NCBI RefSeq assembly: GCF_001247745.1
Contig: NZ_LAIR01000002.1
Location: forward strand, 3,162,001 to 3,226,000
Source: Luteipulveratus halotolerans
GTDB lineage: Bacteria; Actinomycetota; Actinomycetes; Actinomycetales; Dermatophilaceae
Length of the DNA: 64,000 bases
Direction of reading: 5' to 3'
In this document: positions 7,831 to 16,636 of the stretch, piece by piece
How positions within the stretch are numbered: position 1 is the first letter of the stretch
Layout of the letters: each line of letters begins with the position of its first letter
Notes under the pieces: model-generated
Database searches by the model: none
What the model was told of the DNA's origin: nothing
Seen by the model: the letters and a program-made list of their open reading frames with translations, nothing else
Position numbers and translations under genes: made by a program

Positions 7831-9159
7831 ATGAAGGTCACCGTCCTCGGGGGCGGCGGGTTCCGCACTCCGCTGCTCTACTCCGCGCTCCAGCGCGACC
7901 CCGCTCTGCGATCGGTCTCCGAGGTCGTCCTCTACGACGTCGACGTGCGCCGGCTGCTCGTGATGGACCTGGTGCTGTCGCAGCTGCGCGCTGACGGCGG
8001 CGGTCCGTCGGTCCGGACGACGTCGTTGCTGGAGGACGCCGTCGGCGGTGCCGCGTTCGTGCTGTCGGCGATCCGGGTGGGCGGGCTCGACGGGCGCGCC
8101 ATCGACGAGCGGGTCGCTCTCGACGCCGACCTGCTGGGTCAGGAGACGACCGGTCCGGGCGGGGTCGCGTACGGCCTGCGCACCGTGCCCGTCGCGGTCG
8201 AGGTGGCCGAGGCCGTCGCGGCGTACGCGCCGGGTGCGTGGGTCATCAACCTCACCAACCCGGCCGGTCTGGTCACGGAGGCCATGCAGGCCGTGCTCGG
8301 CGAGCGGGTGGTCGGCGTCTGCGACTCACCGACCCGCCTCGGCCGGCGCGCGTCGAGCGCCCTCGGCATCCGCACCGACTCCTGCGACTACGTCGGCCTC
8401 AACCACCTCGGCTGGTTGCGCACGCTCCCGCTCGGTCGCACCGACGTGCTGCCCGCACTGCTCGCCGACACCCGGCGGCTGACGTCGTTCGAGGAGGGCC
8501 GGCTGTTCGGGGCCGAGTGGCTGCAAGACCTCGGCATGATCCCGAGCGAGTACCTCTACTACTTCTACTTCACCCGCGATGCGATCTCAGCGATCAAGGG
8601 CGGCCCCGAGACGCGAGGCGAATACCTCCTCTACCAGCAGACCCGCTTCTACAACCGCGTCTACACCAACCCGCGAAATGCGTTGCGGCAGTGGCAGTTC
8701 GTGCGCGGCGAGCGCGAGGCTTCGTACGGGCAGGAACGCCGTGACAGCGGCCGCGAGCGCGACCCCGAGGCCGTCCTTGCAGGTGGTTACGAGCAGGTCG
8801 CCGTCGCCGTGCTGCGTGCGATCGTGAGTGGTGAGCCGGAGCGGCTGGTGGTCAACGTGCGCAACGGTACGACGCTGCCGTGGCTCCCGGCCGACGCCGT
8901 CGTCGAGGTGCCGTGCACGGTCGGGCGCGAGGGGCCGCGCCCTGATCACGTCGCGCCCCTGACCGGGCACCCGGCCGGGCTGGTTCACCAGGTCAAGGCC
9001 GTCGAGCAGCTCGTCATCCGCGCCGCGCGCGAGAGGTCCGAGCGACTCGCACGCCAGGCGATGGCGCTGCACCCACTGGTCGACTCGGCGGTGGTGGCGC
9101 GCCAGCTGCTCTGGGCGTACCGCTCGCGCATCCCGAGCCTGGACGCGGTCTTCGCCTGA
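7831..9159 (+). CDS. GH4 family 6-phospho-glycosidase
   Basis: A 442-residue NAD- and metal-dependent family 4 glycosyl hydrolase, probably a 6-phospho-beta-glucosidase. The N-terminus MKVTVLGGGGFRTPLLYSAL is the GH4 Rossmann start. Further hallmarks are GQETTGPGGVAYGLRTVPV, WVINLTNPAG, VCDSPTR (metal-ligand Cys) and LNHLGW (metal-ligand His). These enzymes hydrolyse phosphorylated disaccharides by a redox-assisted elimination, normally after PTS uptake. No PTS or sugar transporter lies nearby. ATG 7831 is chosen because the Rossmann fold begins directly there; upstream codons belong to the divergent SDR gene's leader. Confidence 0.88.
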   Translation: MKVTVLGGGGFRTPLLYSALQRDPALRSVSEVVLYDVDVRRLLVMDLVLSQLRADGGGPSVRTTSLLEDAVGGAAFVLSAIRVGGLDGRAIDERVALDADLLGQETTGPGGVAYGLRTVPVAVEVAEAVAAYAPGAWVINLTNPAGLVTEAMQAVLGERVVGVCDSPTRLGRRASSALGIRTDSCDYVGLNHLGWLRTLPLGRTDVLPALLADTRRLTSFEEGRLFGAEWLQDLGMIPSEYLYYFYFTRDAISAIKGGPETRGEYLLYQQTRFYNRVYTNPRNALRQWQFVRGEREASYGQERRDSGRERDPEAVLAGGYEQVAVAVLRAIVSGEPERLVVNVRNGTTLPWLPADAVVEVPCTVGREGPRPDHVAPLTGHPAGLVHQVKAVEQLVIRAARERSERLARQAMALHPLVDSAVVARQLLWAYRSRIPSLDAVFA

Positions 9160-9170
9160 GTCGCGCCCGA

Positions 9171-10061
9171 TCAGAACGTCTGACCGGTGAGCGCCTCGTA
9201 GGCCTCGACGTACTTCGCGCGCGTCTGCTCGACGACCTCGTCGGGCAGCGCAGGCGGTGGCGTGTCGGACGCCTTGTCCCAGCCGCTCGCCTCCGAGGTC
9301 AGCCAGTTGCGGACGAACTGCTTGTCGTACGAAGCCTGGGTGCGACCGGGTTCGTACTGGTCGGCCAGCCAGAAGCGCGACGAGTCGGGCGTGAGCACCT
9401 CGTCGGCGAGCACGACCTGGCCGTCCGGGCGGTAGCCGTACTCGACCTTGGTGTCGGCGATGATGATGCCGCGCTCGGTGGCGATCTCGTTGCCGCGCAC
9501 CAGGATTCGGCGGGTGAGGTCGCTCAGCTCGGCGGCCCGGTCGGCGCCGACCTCGGCGACCACGTCGTCGTACGAGATGGGCTGGTCGTGCTCACCGGCC
9601 GGCGCCTTGGACGACGGTGTGAAGATCGGTTCGGGCATCTTCGAGCCGTCGACGAGCCCCTCGGGCAGCGCGATGCCGGACACCGTGCCGGTCGCGGTGT
9701 ATTCGCCCAGTCCGCCGCCGGTGAGGTAGGCGCGCGCGACGCACTCGACCGGCACCATGTCGAGGCGCTCGACGAGCACGGCCCGGCGCGCGACGGCCTC
9801 GGGCACGTCGGTGGAGATGACGTGGTGCGGGACGATGTCGGCCAGCTGCTCGAACCACCACAGCGACATCTGCGTCAGTACCGCGCCCTTGTCGGGGATC
9901 TCGGTGGTGAGCACGTGGTCGTACGCCGAGATGCGGTCGGACGCCACCAGCAGCAGCTGGTCCTCACGCGGCGTGCCGTCGGCGTCGAGCGGTGCGTAGA
10001 GGTCACGCACCTTGCCGGAGTAGACGTGGGCGTAGCCGGGCAGGTCGAGCGGCGTCGTCAT
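9171..10061 (-). CDS. purC: phosphoribosylaminoimidazole-succinocarboxamide synthase
   Basis: A 296-residue SAICAR synthetase joining CAIR and aspartate with ATP in purine synthesis. Near the N-terminus it has YSGKVRDLY, the family nucleotide-binding loop, then VASDRISAYDHVL. The middle carries PVECVARAYLTGG, and IIADTKVEYGY and LTPDSSRFW follow. It is the usual length for the long bacterial/fungal-type enzyme. The ATG has no obvious Shine-Dalgarno, so the message may be leaderless. Convergent with the GH4 gene, 11 bp apart. With purL, purD and purA it makes four purine genes within 21 kb, but not one operon. Confidence 0.96.
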   Translation of the reverse strand: MTTPLDLPGYAHVYSGKVRDLYAPLDADGTPREDQLLLVASDRISAYDHVLTTEIPDKGAVLTQMSLWWFEQLADIVPHHVISTDVPEAVARRAVLVERLDMVPVECVARAYLTGGGLGEYTATGTVSGIALPEGLVDGSKMPEPIFTPSSKAPAGEHDQPISYDDVVAEVGADRAAELSDLTRRILVRGNEIATERGIIIADTKVEYGYRPDGQVVLADEVLTPDSSRFWLADQYEPGRTQASYDKQFVRNWLTSEASGWDKASDTPPPALPDEVVEQTRAKYVEAYEALTGQTF

Positions 10062-10090
10062 GGCCGCGATTCTCGCAGGCGCTCACACGG

Positions 10091-10174
10091 CCTGAGAACC
10101 GCCCACTGGGCGCGCTTCTCAGACCGACCCGTCCCGGACCACCTGAGCACCGCCCACTCGCGGCGCTTCTCAGA
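10091..10174. repeat. two 33-bp palindromic direct repeats between purC and the MFS gene
   Basis: Copies at 10091-10123 and 10142-10174 share CCTGAGnACCGCCCACT at the left and GCGCTTCTCAGA or GCGCGCTTCTCAGA at the right. Each copy is itself a hairpin (CTGAGAA pairing with TTCTCAG in the first). They lie between two divergent starts, so they are not terminators. Function unknown. Confidence 0.7.
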
Positions 10175-10193
10175 GATGTCGACGACAACGACC

Positions 10194-10219
10194 TTGACCT
10201 CAAGTCGACTTCAGGGTCA
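10194..10219 (+). promoter_or_regulatory. MerR-type promoter/operator before the MFS gene
   Basis: TTGACC at 10194-10199 is followed by the dyad CCTCAAGTC/GACTTCAGG (10198-10215), with only one mismatched pair. A -35 box merging into a dyad that fills a long spacer is the layout of MerR/SoxR-family promoters. The GTG start follows within a few bases, suggesting a leaderless or near-leaderless transcript. No MerR-family gene is present in the window. Confidence 0.6.
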
Positions 10220-10222
10220 AGA

Positions 10223-11611
10223 GTGTCGCGGGTGACCACGACCTCCGCGCCGCCAAGGCTCCTGTTCGCGACCTACCTGCCGTTCGCTGTCGGCGCCGTG
10301 TCGCTCGTGACGCTCGGCGCGTTCGAGAACCGCGCGACCGGCACCGTGCTCCCCGTCGTCGCGGACGAGCTCGACGGGCTGACACTGTTCGGCGCGGCGA
10401 GCGCGGCGCCGATGATCACGTACGTCGTCGCGACCGCGGTCGCCGGAGCGCTCGCCGACCGCGGCGGCCCGACCCGCGTGCTGCGTCTGGGCGCCGCGAC
10501 GTTCGCGGTCGGACAGCTGCTCGCGAGCCTCGCGCCGACCATGCTGGTCTTCGCGTTCGGCCGGCTGCTGTCCGGGTTCGCCGAGGCGTTCCTCGACATC
10601 GGGCTCACCGTGCTGATGGCTCGTGCGTTGCCGGAGTCGTTGCGCGCCAAGGTCTTTGCGACGTTCGCCGCCGCGTGGGTCGTCCCCTCGCTGGTCGGGC
10701 CGTCGGTCGCGGGTCTGATCGCCGAGCACCTCGGCTGGCGCTGGGTGTTCCTGCTCGCGGTCGTGCTGCTCGTGCCGTCGTTCGCGCTGCTGCTGCCGTC
10801 GATGCGGCGTACGCCGGTCGAGCCCCTCGCCTCGTGGGACGCCCACCAGCGGACCGTCGCGCGCAGCGCCGCCGGTGCCGCCGCGCTGCTCGCCGTCGTG
10901 ACGGCCGCCGGCTCGCTCGCGGGCACCGCCTGGGTCACCGTCGCGCTCACGGTGATGGTGACCGCGGTCGCGGGCCTGGCCCTGCTCGTACGCCGGGTCC
11001 TCCCGGACGGCACGCTCACCGGCACCGTCGGGATCCCCGCCGTCACCGCATCGCGTGGGCTGGCCGCTGCGGCGTTCGGGACGGCCGGGTCGTTCCTGCC
11101 ACTGATGCTCACCACGACACGCGGGCTCAGCCCGGCGCTCGCCGGCGTCACGCTCACACTGACCGGCGTGTTCTGGGCGACGGGCTCGTTCGTGCACGGC
11201 CTCGACGCGGTGCAGGCGAGGTTCGCGCCGACGACGCGGCTGCGGTTCGGGTTCGGTGCGATCACCGTCGGCCTCGCCGGGCCGGGTCTGCTCGCCGTCG
11301 ACGCGATCCCGCTGGTACCGGCTCTGGTGCTGTGGTCGATCGCCGGGCTCGGTATGGGTGTCGCATCCCCGACACTGTCGACGCAGATGCTCCGGCTGTC
11401 GAAGAAGGGCGAGGAGGGCGCCAACAGCGCGGCGTCCAACATGGCCGCGTCGCTGTCGGGCGCGGTCGGCACGGCCCTCGGCGGGGCACTCGTCGCGACC
11501 CGCGCCGATCACCTGGAGGGCTGGGTCTTCGCGGTCATCATCGCCACGGCGGTGCTGATGGGCGCCCTCGGGTTCAGGCTCGCGCCGGCCGCCGGCCTAC
11601 GCCCCGACTGA
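10223..11611 (+). CDS. MFS transporter (drug/metabolite exporter type)
   Basis: A 462-residue integral membrane protein with hydrophobic segments throughout. ADRGGPTRVLRLGA resembles the MFS motif A in the first cytoplasmic loop. FGRLLSGFAEAFLDIGLTVLMARALPE and WRWVFLLAVVLLVPSFALL mark later helices of the first half. The architecture fits a proton-coupled exporter of the DHA type, substrate unknown. Start is uncertain: GTG 10223 or GTG 10232, both just after the MerR-type operator. Placement behind a MerR-like promoter suggests induction by a small molecule or redox signal, which is inference. Confidence 0.82.
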   Translation: MSRVTTTSAPPRLLFATYLPFAVGAVSLVTLGAFENRATGTVLPVVADELDGLTLFGAASAAPMITYVVATAVAGALADRGGPTRVLRLGAATFAVGQLLASLAPTMLVFAFGRLLSGFAEAFLDIGLTVLMARALPESLRAKVFATFAAAWVVPSLVGPSVAGLIAEHLGWRWVFLLAVVLLVPSFALLLPSMRRTPVEPLASWDAHQRTVARSAAGAAALLAVVTAAGSLAGTAWVTVALTVMVTAVAGLALLVRRVLPDGTLTGTVGIPAVTASRGLAAAAFGTAGSFLPLMLTTTRGLSPALAGVTLTLTGVFWATGSFVHGLDAVQARFAPTTRLRFGFGAITVGLAGPGLLAVDAIPLVPALVLWSIAGLGMGVASPTLSTQMLRLSKKGEEGANSAASNMAASLSGAVGTALGGALVATRADHLEGWVFAVIIATAVLMGALGFRLAPAAGLRPD

Positions 11612-11629
11612 GCCGCGCGCGGAGTGCGA

Positions 11630-11667
11630 GCCGCCACTGCTGTTCTGGCCGTTCGGGCAGTGGCGGC
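11630..11667. terminator. bidirectional terminator hairpin between MFS gene and purD
   Basis: GCCGCCACTGC and GCAGTGGCGGC form a perfect 11-bp stem around a 16-base loop, midway between two convergent stop codons. There is no U-tract, as is common for actinobacterial terminators. Confidence 0.6.
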
Positions 11668-11677
11668 GCGCAGTCCG

Positions 11678-12952
11678 TCAGACGGTGATCTCGCCCTGCT
11701 GCGCCTTGAGCGCGATGTCGGTGCGGTGGTGCGAGCCCTCGAGCTCGATGCGGCCGACCGCGGTGTACGCCCGCTGCCGCGCCTGCGCGAGGTCGTCGCC
11801 GAGCGCGACCACGGACAGCACCCGACCGCCCGCGGACACGAGCACGCCGTCGTCGCCGGTGGCCGTGCCGGCGTGCAGGACGTAGGCGTCGTCGAGGTCG
11901 TCGAGACCGCTGATCGGGTCGCCCGAGCGAGGCGCGACCGGGTAGCCGTCGGACGCGACGACCACGGTCACGGCGGCCTCGTCACGCCAGGCCAGCTCGG
12001 CGTGGTCGACGAGCACACCGCGCGCCGCGGCGTGCAGGAGCGAGCCGAGCGGCGTACGCAACCGGGCCAGCACGACCTGGGTCTCGGGGTCGCCGAAGCG
12101 TGCGTTGAACTCGACCACGCGCGGCCCGCGCGACGTGAGCGCGAGCCCGACGTAGAGGACACCCTCGAAAGGCGTTCCCCTGCCACGCATCTCGTCGACC
12201 GTGGGCTGCGCGATGCGCGTCACGACGTCGTCGACGAACCCGTCCGGCAACCAGTCGAGCGGCGAATACGCCCCCATACCACCGGTGTTCGGCCCCTGGT
12301 CGTCGTCGCCGACGCGCTTGAAGTCCTGCGCGGGTGCGAGCGGCACGACCGTCTGCCCGTCGGTGATGCAGAACAGCGAGACCTCAGGTCCGTCGAGGAA
12401 CTCCTCGACCACGATCGACGAGCCGGCGTCGAGACAGGCCTGGGCGTGCTCGACGGCCGCGTCGATGTCGTCGGTCACCACGACGCCCTTGCCCGCGGCG
12501 AGGCCGTCGTCCTTGACGACGTACGGCGCACCGGTCGCGTCGAGCGCGTTGGTGACCTCGTCGAGGGTGTCGCACACGTAGGAGCGTGCGGTCGGCACGT
12601 CGGCCGCGGCCATGACCTCCTTGGCGAACGCCTTCGAGCCCTCCAGCTGTGCAGCGTCCTTGGACGGGCCGAAGCAGGCGAGGCCGCGAGCGCGTACGGA
12701 GTCGGCGACACCGGCGACCAGCGGCGCCTCGGGGCCGATCACCACCAGGTCGGCGGCGACCTCCTGCGCCAGGTCGGCGACGCCCTCACCGTCGAGTACA
12801 CCTCCCGGCAGAGGGCGGCAGTCGGCGACGAGCGCCATGCCGGGGTTGCCCGGTGCCGCGATGATCGCGTCGACCTGGGGGTCCTGAGAGAGCCCGTGCA
12901 CGATCGCGTGCTCACGGGCGCCGGTGCCGATGACGAGGATCTTCACGGACAC
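11678..12952 (-). CDS. purD: phosphoribosylamine-glycine ligase
   Basis: A 424-residue GAR synthetase of the ATP-grasp fold, making glycinamide ribonucleotide in purine synthesis. The N-terminus KILVIGTGAREHAIVHGL is the family signature. IGPEAPLVAGVAD, FGPSKDAAQLEGSKAFAKEV, YVVKDDGLAAGKGV and EFNARFGDPETQ follow in the expected order. Length is normal. The start is the GTG at 12952, with a second in-frame GTG two codons later. A 269-bp regulatory gap separates it from the divergent regulator gene. Confidence 0.97.
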   Translation of the reverse strand: MSVKILVIGTGAREHAIVHGLSQDPQVDAIIAAPGNPGMALVADCRPLPGGVLDGEGVADLAQEVAADLVVIGPEAPLVAGVADSVRARGLACFGPSKDAAQLEGSKAFAKEVMAAADVPTARSYVCDTLDEVTNALDATGAPYVVKDDGLAAGKGVVVTDDIDAAVEHAQACLDAGSSIVVEEFLDGPEVSLFCITDGQTVVPLAPAQDFKRVGDDDQGPNTGGMGAYSPLDWLPDGFVDDVVTRIAQPTVDEMRGRGTPFEGVLYVGLALTSRGPRVVEFNARFGDPETQVVLARLRTPLGSLLHAAARGVLVDHAELAWRDEAAVTVVVASDGYPVAPRSGDPISGLDDLDDAYVLHAGTATGDDGVLVSAGGRVLSVVALGDDLAQARQRAYTAVGRIELEGSHHRTDIALKAQQGEITV

Positions 12953-13221
12953 GAGGGTAGGCCCCGGCGTACGGACGGCGCCGCGGGGCGGTGAGGAGGA
13001 AGGAGAGTAGGCGGGCTCCCCCGGAAGTCAGGGGGGAGGTCTCCCGGGAGAGCCCGCGCTGCGAGCAAAGGGGTCAGCCACGGGGGTCGGCGACACGTCC
13101 AAAATGCTCGCCCGGTCCGAGGACCGGCAAGCTCAAATATGGCACGACATGTCGGCGTGGGGCCATTTGAGATTGTCGGACTACAGTCAACGTCGGGAAT
13201 CCGCCACACGAGGGGAGAGCG
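12953..13221. promoter_or_regulatory. divergent promoter region, purD / regulator gene
   Basis: This gap must hold the promoters of purD (leftward) and of the regulator (rightward). It contains GCGGGCTC...GAGCCCGC at 13011-13057 and an AT-rich dyad, CTCAAAT/ATTTGAG, at 13132-13171. The dyad is conspicuous in this GC-rich genome and lies 50-90 bp before the regulator ATG, a good position for autoregulation. I did not recognise a named operator. Confidence 0.4.
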
Positions 13222-14268
13222 ATGTCGGACGTCCATCAGGAGTTCACCGAGCCGAGCCGGGCACCACGCCGCGGTCTCGGCGACCTGCTCGGCAGCGACC
13301 TGACCGCCAACGTCTACCTCGCACTGCTGCAGCGCCCGACCGTGACGGCCGACCAGCTGCGCGCCGAGATCGACCCGGACGCGTCGCAGGACGACCTCGC
13401 CCTGGCGCTGCACGCCCTGGAGTCGGGACGGCTCGTACGACGGGTCGACTCCGAACGCTGGGCGGTGTTCCCTCCCGAGCGGGCACTGGGCTCGTACGCC
13501 TCCCGCCTGGAGGAGCGGGCCCGTGCCGTCCGCTCCTCGATGGTCGGGCTCACGCGACTGCACGAGAGCAGCACCGCCGCGCGCCGCGGTGACGAGCTGC
13601 CCGTCCGCGTACAGCTGCTGCGGACGCTCGACGAGATCAGCGGCGCCATGGGACAGCTGTTCGCCGGCGCCGAGGACGACGTGGTCTCGATGCGGCGCGC
13701 CTCGCCTCGCGTCCTGCACATGCTCGACCAGCCCGAGGAGACCCACGAGGAGCCGGTGTTCAACGCCGAGGGCCGCGAGATCCACCTCCGGGTGTCGTTC
13801 GACAAGGACCTGCTGCAGCATCCCAACCTGCACCGCGCGGTGGAGATCCGGCGGCGCGTGGGCGACCAGGTCCGGTTCAGCACCCAGGTGCCGTTCACCG
13901 CGACCGTGTCCGACGCGGGCATGTGCGTGGTCGACATCGACGACCCCGGCGGTTCGATCATCGGCCTGCAGATCACCCACCCCGGGGTGAGTGCCGTGAT
14001 CAGGCGGGTCATCGACAGCACCTGGCAGACCGGCCTGCCGTGGCGAGGCCGCGACGGCGAGGTGGTCGGCGAGGGCGTCGTCCTCGACCCCAAGGACGCC
14101 GACATCCTGACGCTGCTCACCTCCGGGGCGGCCGACGCCACGATCGCGCGCCAGCTCGGCATCTCGCAGCGCACGGTCGAGCGTCGCGTACGCCGGATGC
14201 TCGACCACCTGAACGCCTCGACGCGGTTCCAGGCCGGGGTCCAGGCGGCCAAGCGCGGCTGGATCTGA
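13222..14268 (+). CDS. TrmB/LuxR-like transcriptional regulator
   Basis: A 348-residue regulator. Residues about 20-75 look like a winged helix (LGSDLTANVYLALLQRPTVT, then QDDLALALHALESGRLVRRV), as in TrmB-type proteins. The middle, around residues 130-270, has no recognised motif and may bind a ligand. The C-terminus is a LuxR-type helix-turn-helix (IARQLGISQRTVERRV). A second protein in this window (22725-23714, minus strand) has the same layout. RBS GGGGAGAG lies just upstream of ATG 13222. The target is unknown. Confidence 0.7.
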   Translation: MSDVHQEFTEPSRAPRRGLGDLLGSDLTANVYLALLQRPTVTADQLRAEIDPDASQDDLALALHALESGRLVRRVDSERWAVFPPERALGSYASRLEERARAVRSSMVGLTRLHESSTAARRGDELPVRVQLLRTLDEISGAMGQLFAGAEDDVVSMRRASPRVLHMLDQPEETHEEPVFNAEGREIHLRVSFDKDLLQHPNLHRAVEIRRRVGDQVRFSTQVPFTATVSDAGMCVVDIDDPGGSIIGLQITHPGVSAVIRRVIDSTWQTGLPWRGRDGEVVGEGVVLDPKDADILTLLTSGAADATIARQLGISQRTVERRVRRMLDHLNASTRFQAGVQAAKRGWI

Positions 14269-14410
14269 CGGGCTCGTTCGCCCACCCGTCACCCGGTGTC
14301 CACCGACTCGCCGTCGCCGCACGGTGGGACGGGGGTCGCGGGGCCGCCCACAGCCAGTAAACTTGCCCGTTCGTCCCGTGTCCGCGGGGCGCACTCGAAC
14401 ATGGGGGCAT

Positions 14411-16636
14411 GTGAGCGTGACAGCACATCGGACCGCCGGTCCGGTCGTTCCACCAGAGGTGGCGGCCGAGGTGGCGTTGGAGCAGGCGCACGTCGACAAG
14501 GTCTACTCCGAGCTGGCCAAGGCCGGCCGACGAGTCGAGCTGGTCGAGGCGGAGGGTCTGGCGCGGGGGCGCACCGACCGCACCGGCGTGGCCCGCGATG
14601 AGGAGATCACCGGCCTGTTCGAGCGTGACGCGCTGATGTTCAGCGCAGGCAAGCGCCGGGCCTCCCTCGAGCAGCAGTACGAAGGCCTGGTCTTCGGGCG
14701 CCTCGACCTCGACCACGACAAGCGCGGCCGCGAGGTCCGCTACATCGGCCGCATCGGTGTGCGCGACGACGACTACGAACCCCTCGTCATCGACTGGCGC
14801 GCACCCGCCGCCTCGGCGTTCTACCAGGCGACGCCGGTCGAGCCGATGGATGTGCTGCGCCGCCGGGTGCTGCGCTGCCGCGACGCCGTCGTCCTCGGGG
14901 TCGAGGACGACCTCATGGTCGCCGAGGCACCCGACGACATGGTCGTCGTCGGCGACGGCGCCCTGATGGCCGCCCTCACCCGTACGCGCGGGGCCCAGAT
15001 GCGCGACATCGTCGCCACCATCCAGCGTCACCAGGACGAGGCGATCCGGGCCAGCTCGCGCGGCGTCACCGAGATCACCGGCGGCCCCGGCACCGGCAAG
15101 ACGGTCGTCGCCCTGCACCGGGCGGCGTACCTCCTCTACTCCGACCGCCGCCGCTACGAGTCGGGCGGCATCCTCGTCGTCGGCCCGTCGTCCGCCTACA
15201 CCGCCTACATCGAGCGCGTGCTGCCCTCGCTCGGCGAGGACACCGTCACCCTGCGTTCGCTCGGCGACGTCGTCGACGGGACGACGGGCGCACGCCTCGA
15301 CGAGCCCGAGGCGGCCCGGGTCAAGGGTTCGTTGACGATCCGCCGCGTGCTGTCGCGTGCGGCCCGCGACCTGCCGCCCGAGGCACCTCAGCAGCTGCGC
15401 ACGATGGTCGCCGGCCACCCGGTGCGTCTCGACCGTCAGCTGCTGCAGCAGATCCGCCGTCGCGTGCTGCGCCACCACCAGCACAACCTCGCGCACGACG
15501 CCGTCGTCGAGGCGCTCGGTGAGGCTGCGTGGGTGCAGGTCCGCCCGCACGTCGCGAGCATGGAGAAGCCCGAGTTCCTCGACCGGTTCGAGGACCACCT
15601 CGAGGTCGAGGCGTTCGTGCAGGACTGGTGGCGCCCGATCGACCCGCGCGAGGTGCTGCTGTGGCTGGCCGAGCCCGCGCGCGTGCGCCGCTACACCCAG
15701 GACCTCCTCTCCGACGCCGACGCCGACGCGCTGCAGCAGTCGATGGCCGAGGCGCTGCGTACCGGTGAGTGGAGCGCCGCCGACATCGCCCTCGTCGACG
15801 ACGTGTCCGCCCGCCTCGGGCTGGTCCAGGACAAGCCGCGCGAGGAGCGCGGCTTCTACCAGATCGAAGAGCTGGACAACCTGTCCGACTACGGCGTCAC
15901 CGAGGTCGAGGTCGCCGGGTCCCGCTCGCAGGCCGCCGACGTGACGTACGAGCGCAACCCCGCCGACGCCCGTGAGCGCCTGCTGCTCGCGCGCATCAGC
16001 AAGGCCGAGGAGTACGCCCACGTGCTCGTCGACGAGGCGCAGGACCTCTCCCCCATGCAGTGGCGCATGGTCGGCCGCCGTGGTCGCTACGCGTCGTGGA
16101 CCGTCGTCGGCGACGCCGCACAGTCGTCGTGGCCGGTCGAGGCCGAGGCGCTGGAGGCCCGCAACGAGGCGTTCGGCAGCAAGCAGCGGCAGCGCTTCCA
16201 CATGAGCACCAACTACCGCAACGCGCGCGAGATCTTCGACTACGCCGCCGAGGTCATCCGCCGTGAGGTGCCCGACGCCGACATCCCGGACGCCGTCCGC
16301 GAGACCGGCGTCCACCCGGTCGTGACGTCGGTCGCGCCCGACTCGATCGCCGACGCCGCGCAGGAGGCCACCAAGCTGCTGCTCGACGAGGTCCAGGGTG
16401 CGGTCGCCGTCGTCGCACCGGCCCGATGGCGTGACAGGCTCGGTCACGTCGCCGACCTCGCACCCGGCCGGGTGATGGTCATCGACCCGATGTCGACCAA
16501 GGGCCTCGAATACGACGCCACGGTCGTCGTCGACCCGACCGAGATCACCCGCGAGTCACCCGGAGGCATTCGCGTGCTCTACGTCGCCCTCACCCGTGCG
16601 GCCCACCGCATGACCGTGCTGGAGGTGCCCTCGTGA
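14411..16636 (+). CDS. HelD-like RNA polymerase-associated UvrD/Rep-type ATPase
   Basis: A 741-residue superfamily 1 helicase-like ATPase. The N-terminal helical part (AEVALEQAHVDKVYSELAKA) fits the coiled coil that HelD inserts into RNA polymerase. Walker A is GGPGTGKTVV at about residue 223. LVDEAQDLSPMQW is Walker B, and STNYRNAREIF and YVALTRAAHRM are later helicase motifs. HelD proteins recycle stalled RNA polymerase, and actinobacterial relatives (HelR) protect it from rifamycins. GTG 14411 is chosen because upstream residues lack helical character. I saw no rifamycin-associated element upstream. The stop overlaps the chorismate mutase start (GTGA). Confidence 0.85.
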   Translation: MSVTAHRTAGPVVPPEVAAEVALEQAHVDKVYSELAKAGRRVELVEAEGLARGRTDRTGVARDEEITGLFERDALMFSAGKRRASLEQQYEGLVFGRLDLDHDKRGREVRYIGRIGVRDDDYEPLVIDWRAPAASAFYQATPVEPMDVLRRRVLRCRDAVVLGVEDDLMVAEAPDDMVVVGDGALMAALTRTRGAQMRDIVATIQRHQDEAIRASSRGVTEITGGPGTGKTVVALHRAAYLLYSDRRRYESGGILVVGPSSAYTAYIERVLPSLGEDTVTLRSLGDVVDGTTGARLDEPEAARVKGSLTIRRVLSRAARDLPPEAPQQLRTMVAGHPVRLDRQLLQQIRRRVLRHHQHNLAHDAVVEALGEAAWVQVRPHVASMEKPEFLDRFEDHLEVEAFVQDWWRPIDPREVLLWLAEPARVRRYTQDLLSDADADALQQSMAEALRTGEWSAADIALVDDVSARLGLVQDKPREERGFYQIEELDNLSDYGVTEVEVAGSRSQAADVTYERNPADARERLLLARISKAEEYAHVLVDEAQDLSPMQWRMVGRRGRYASWTVVGDAAQSSWPVEAEALEARNEAFGSKQRQRFHMSTNYRNAREIFDYAAEVIRREVPDADIPDAVRETGVHPVVTSVAPDSIADAAQEATKLLLDEVQGAVAVVAPARWRDRLGHVADLAPGRVMVIDPMSTKGLEYDATVVVDPTEITRESPGGIRVLYVALTRAAHRMTVLEVPS

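Noticed and set aside
10061..10230. terminator function for the 33-bp repeats
   Set aside because: They lie between divergent start codons, where no transcript of the neighbours ends.
14269..14410. rifamycin-associated element before the HelD-like gene
   Set aside because: The inverted repeat expected for this element is not visible in the gap.
14117..16447. long open frame of over 700 codons on the minus strand opposite the HelD-like gene
   Set aside because: Its translation is low-complexity with strong Val, Leu, Asp, Gly and Arg bias and no motif; it is a shadow of a GC-rich gene on the other strand. The same holds for other long frames at 19979-22882, 45061-47604, 4038-5126 and 6336-7994.
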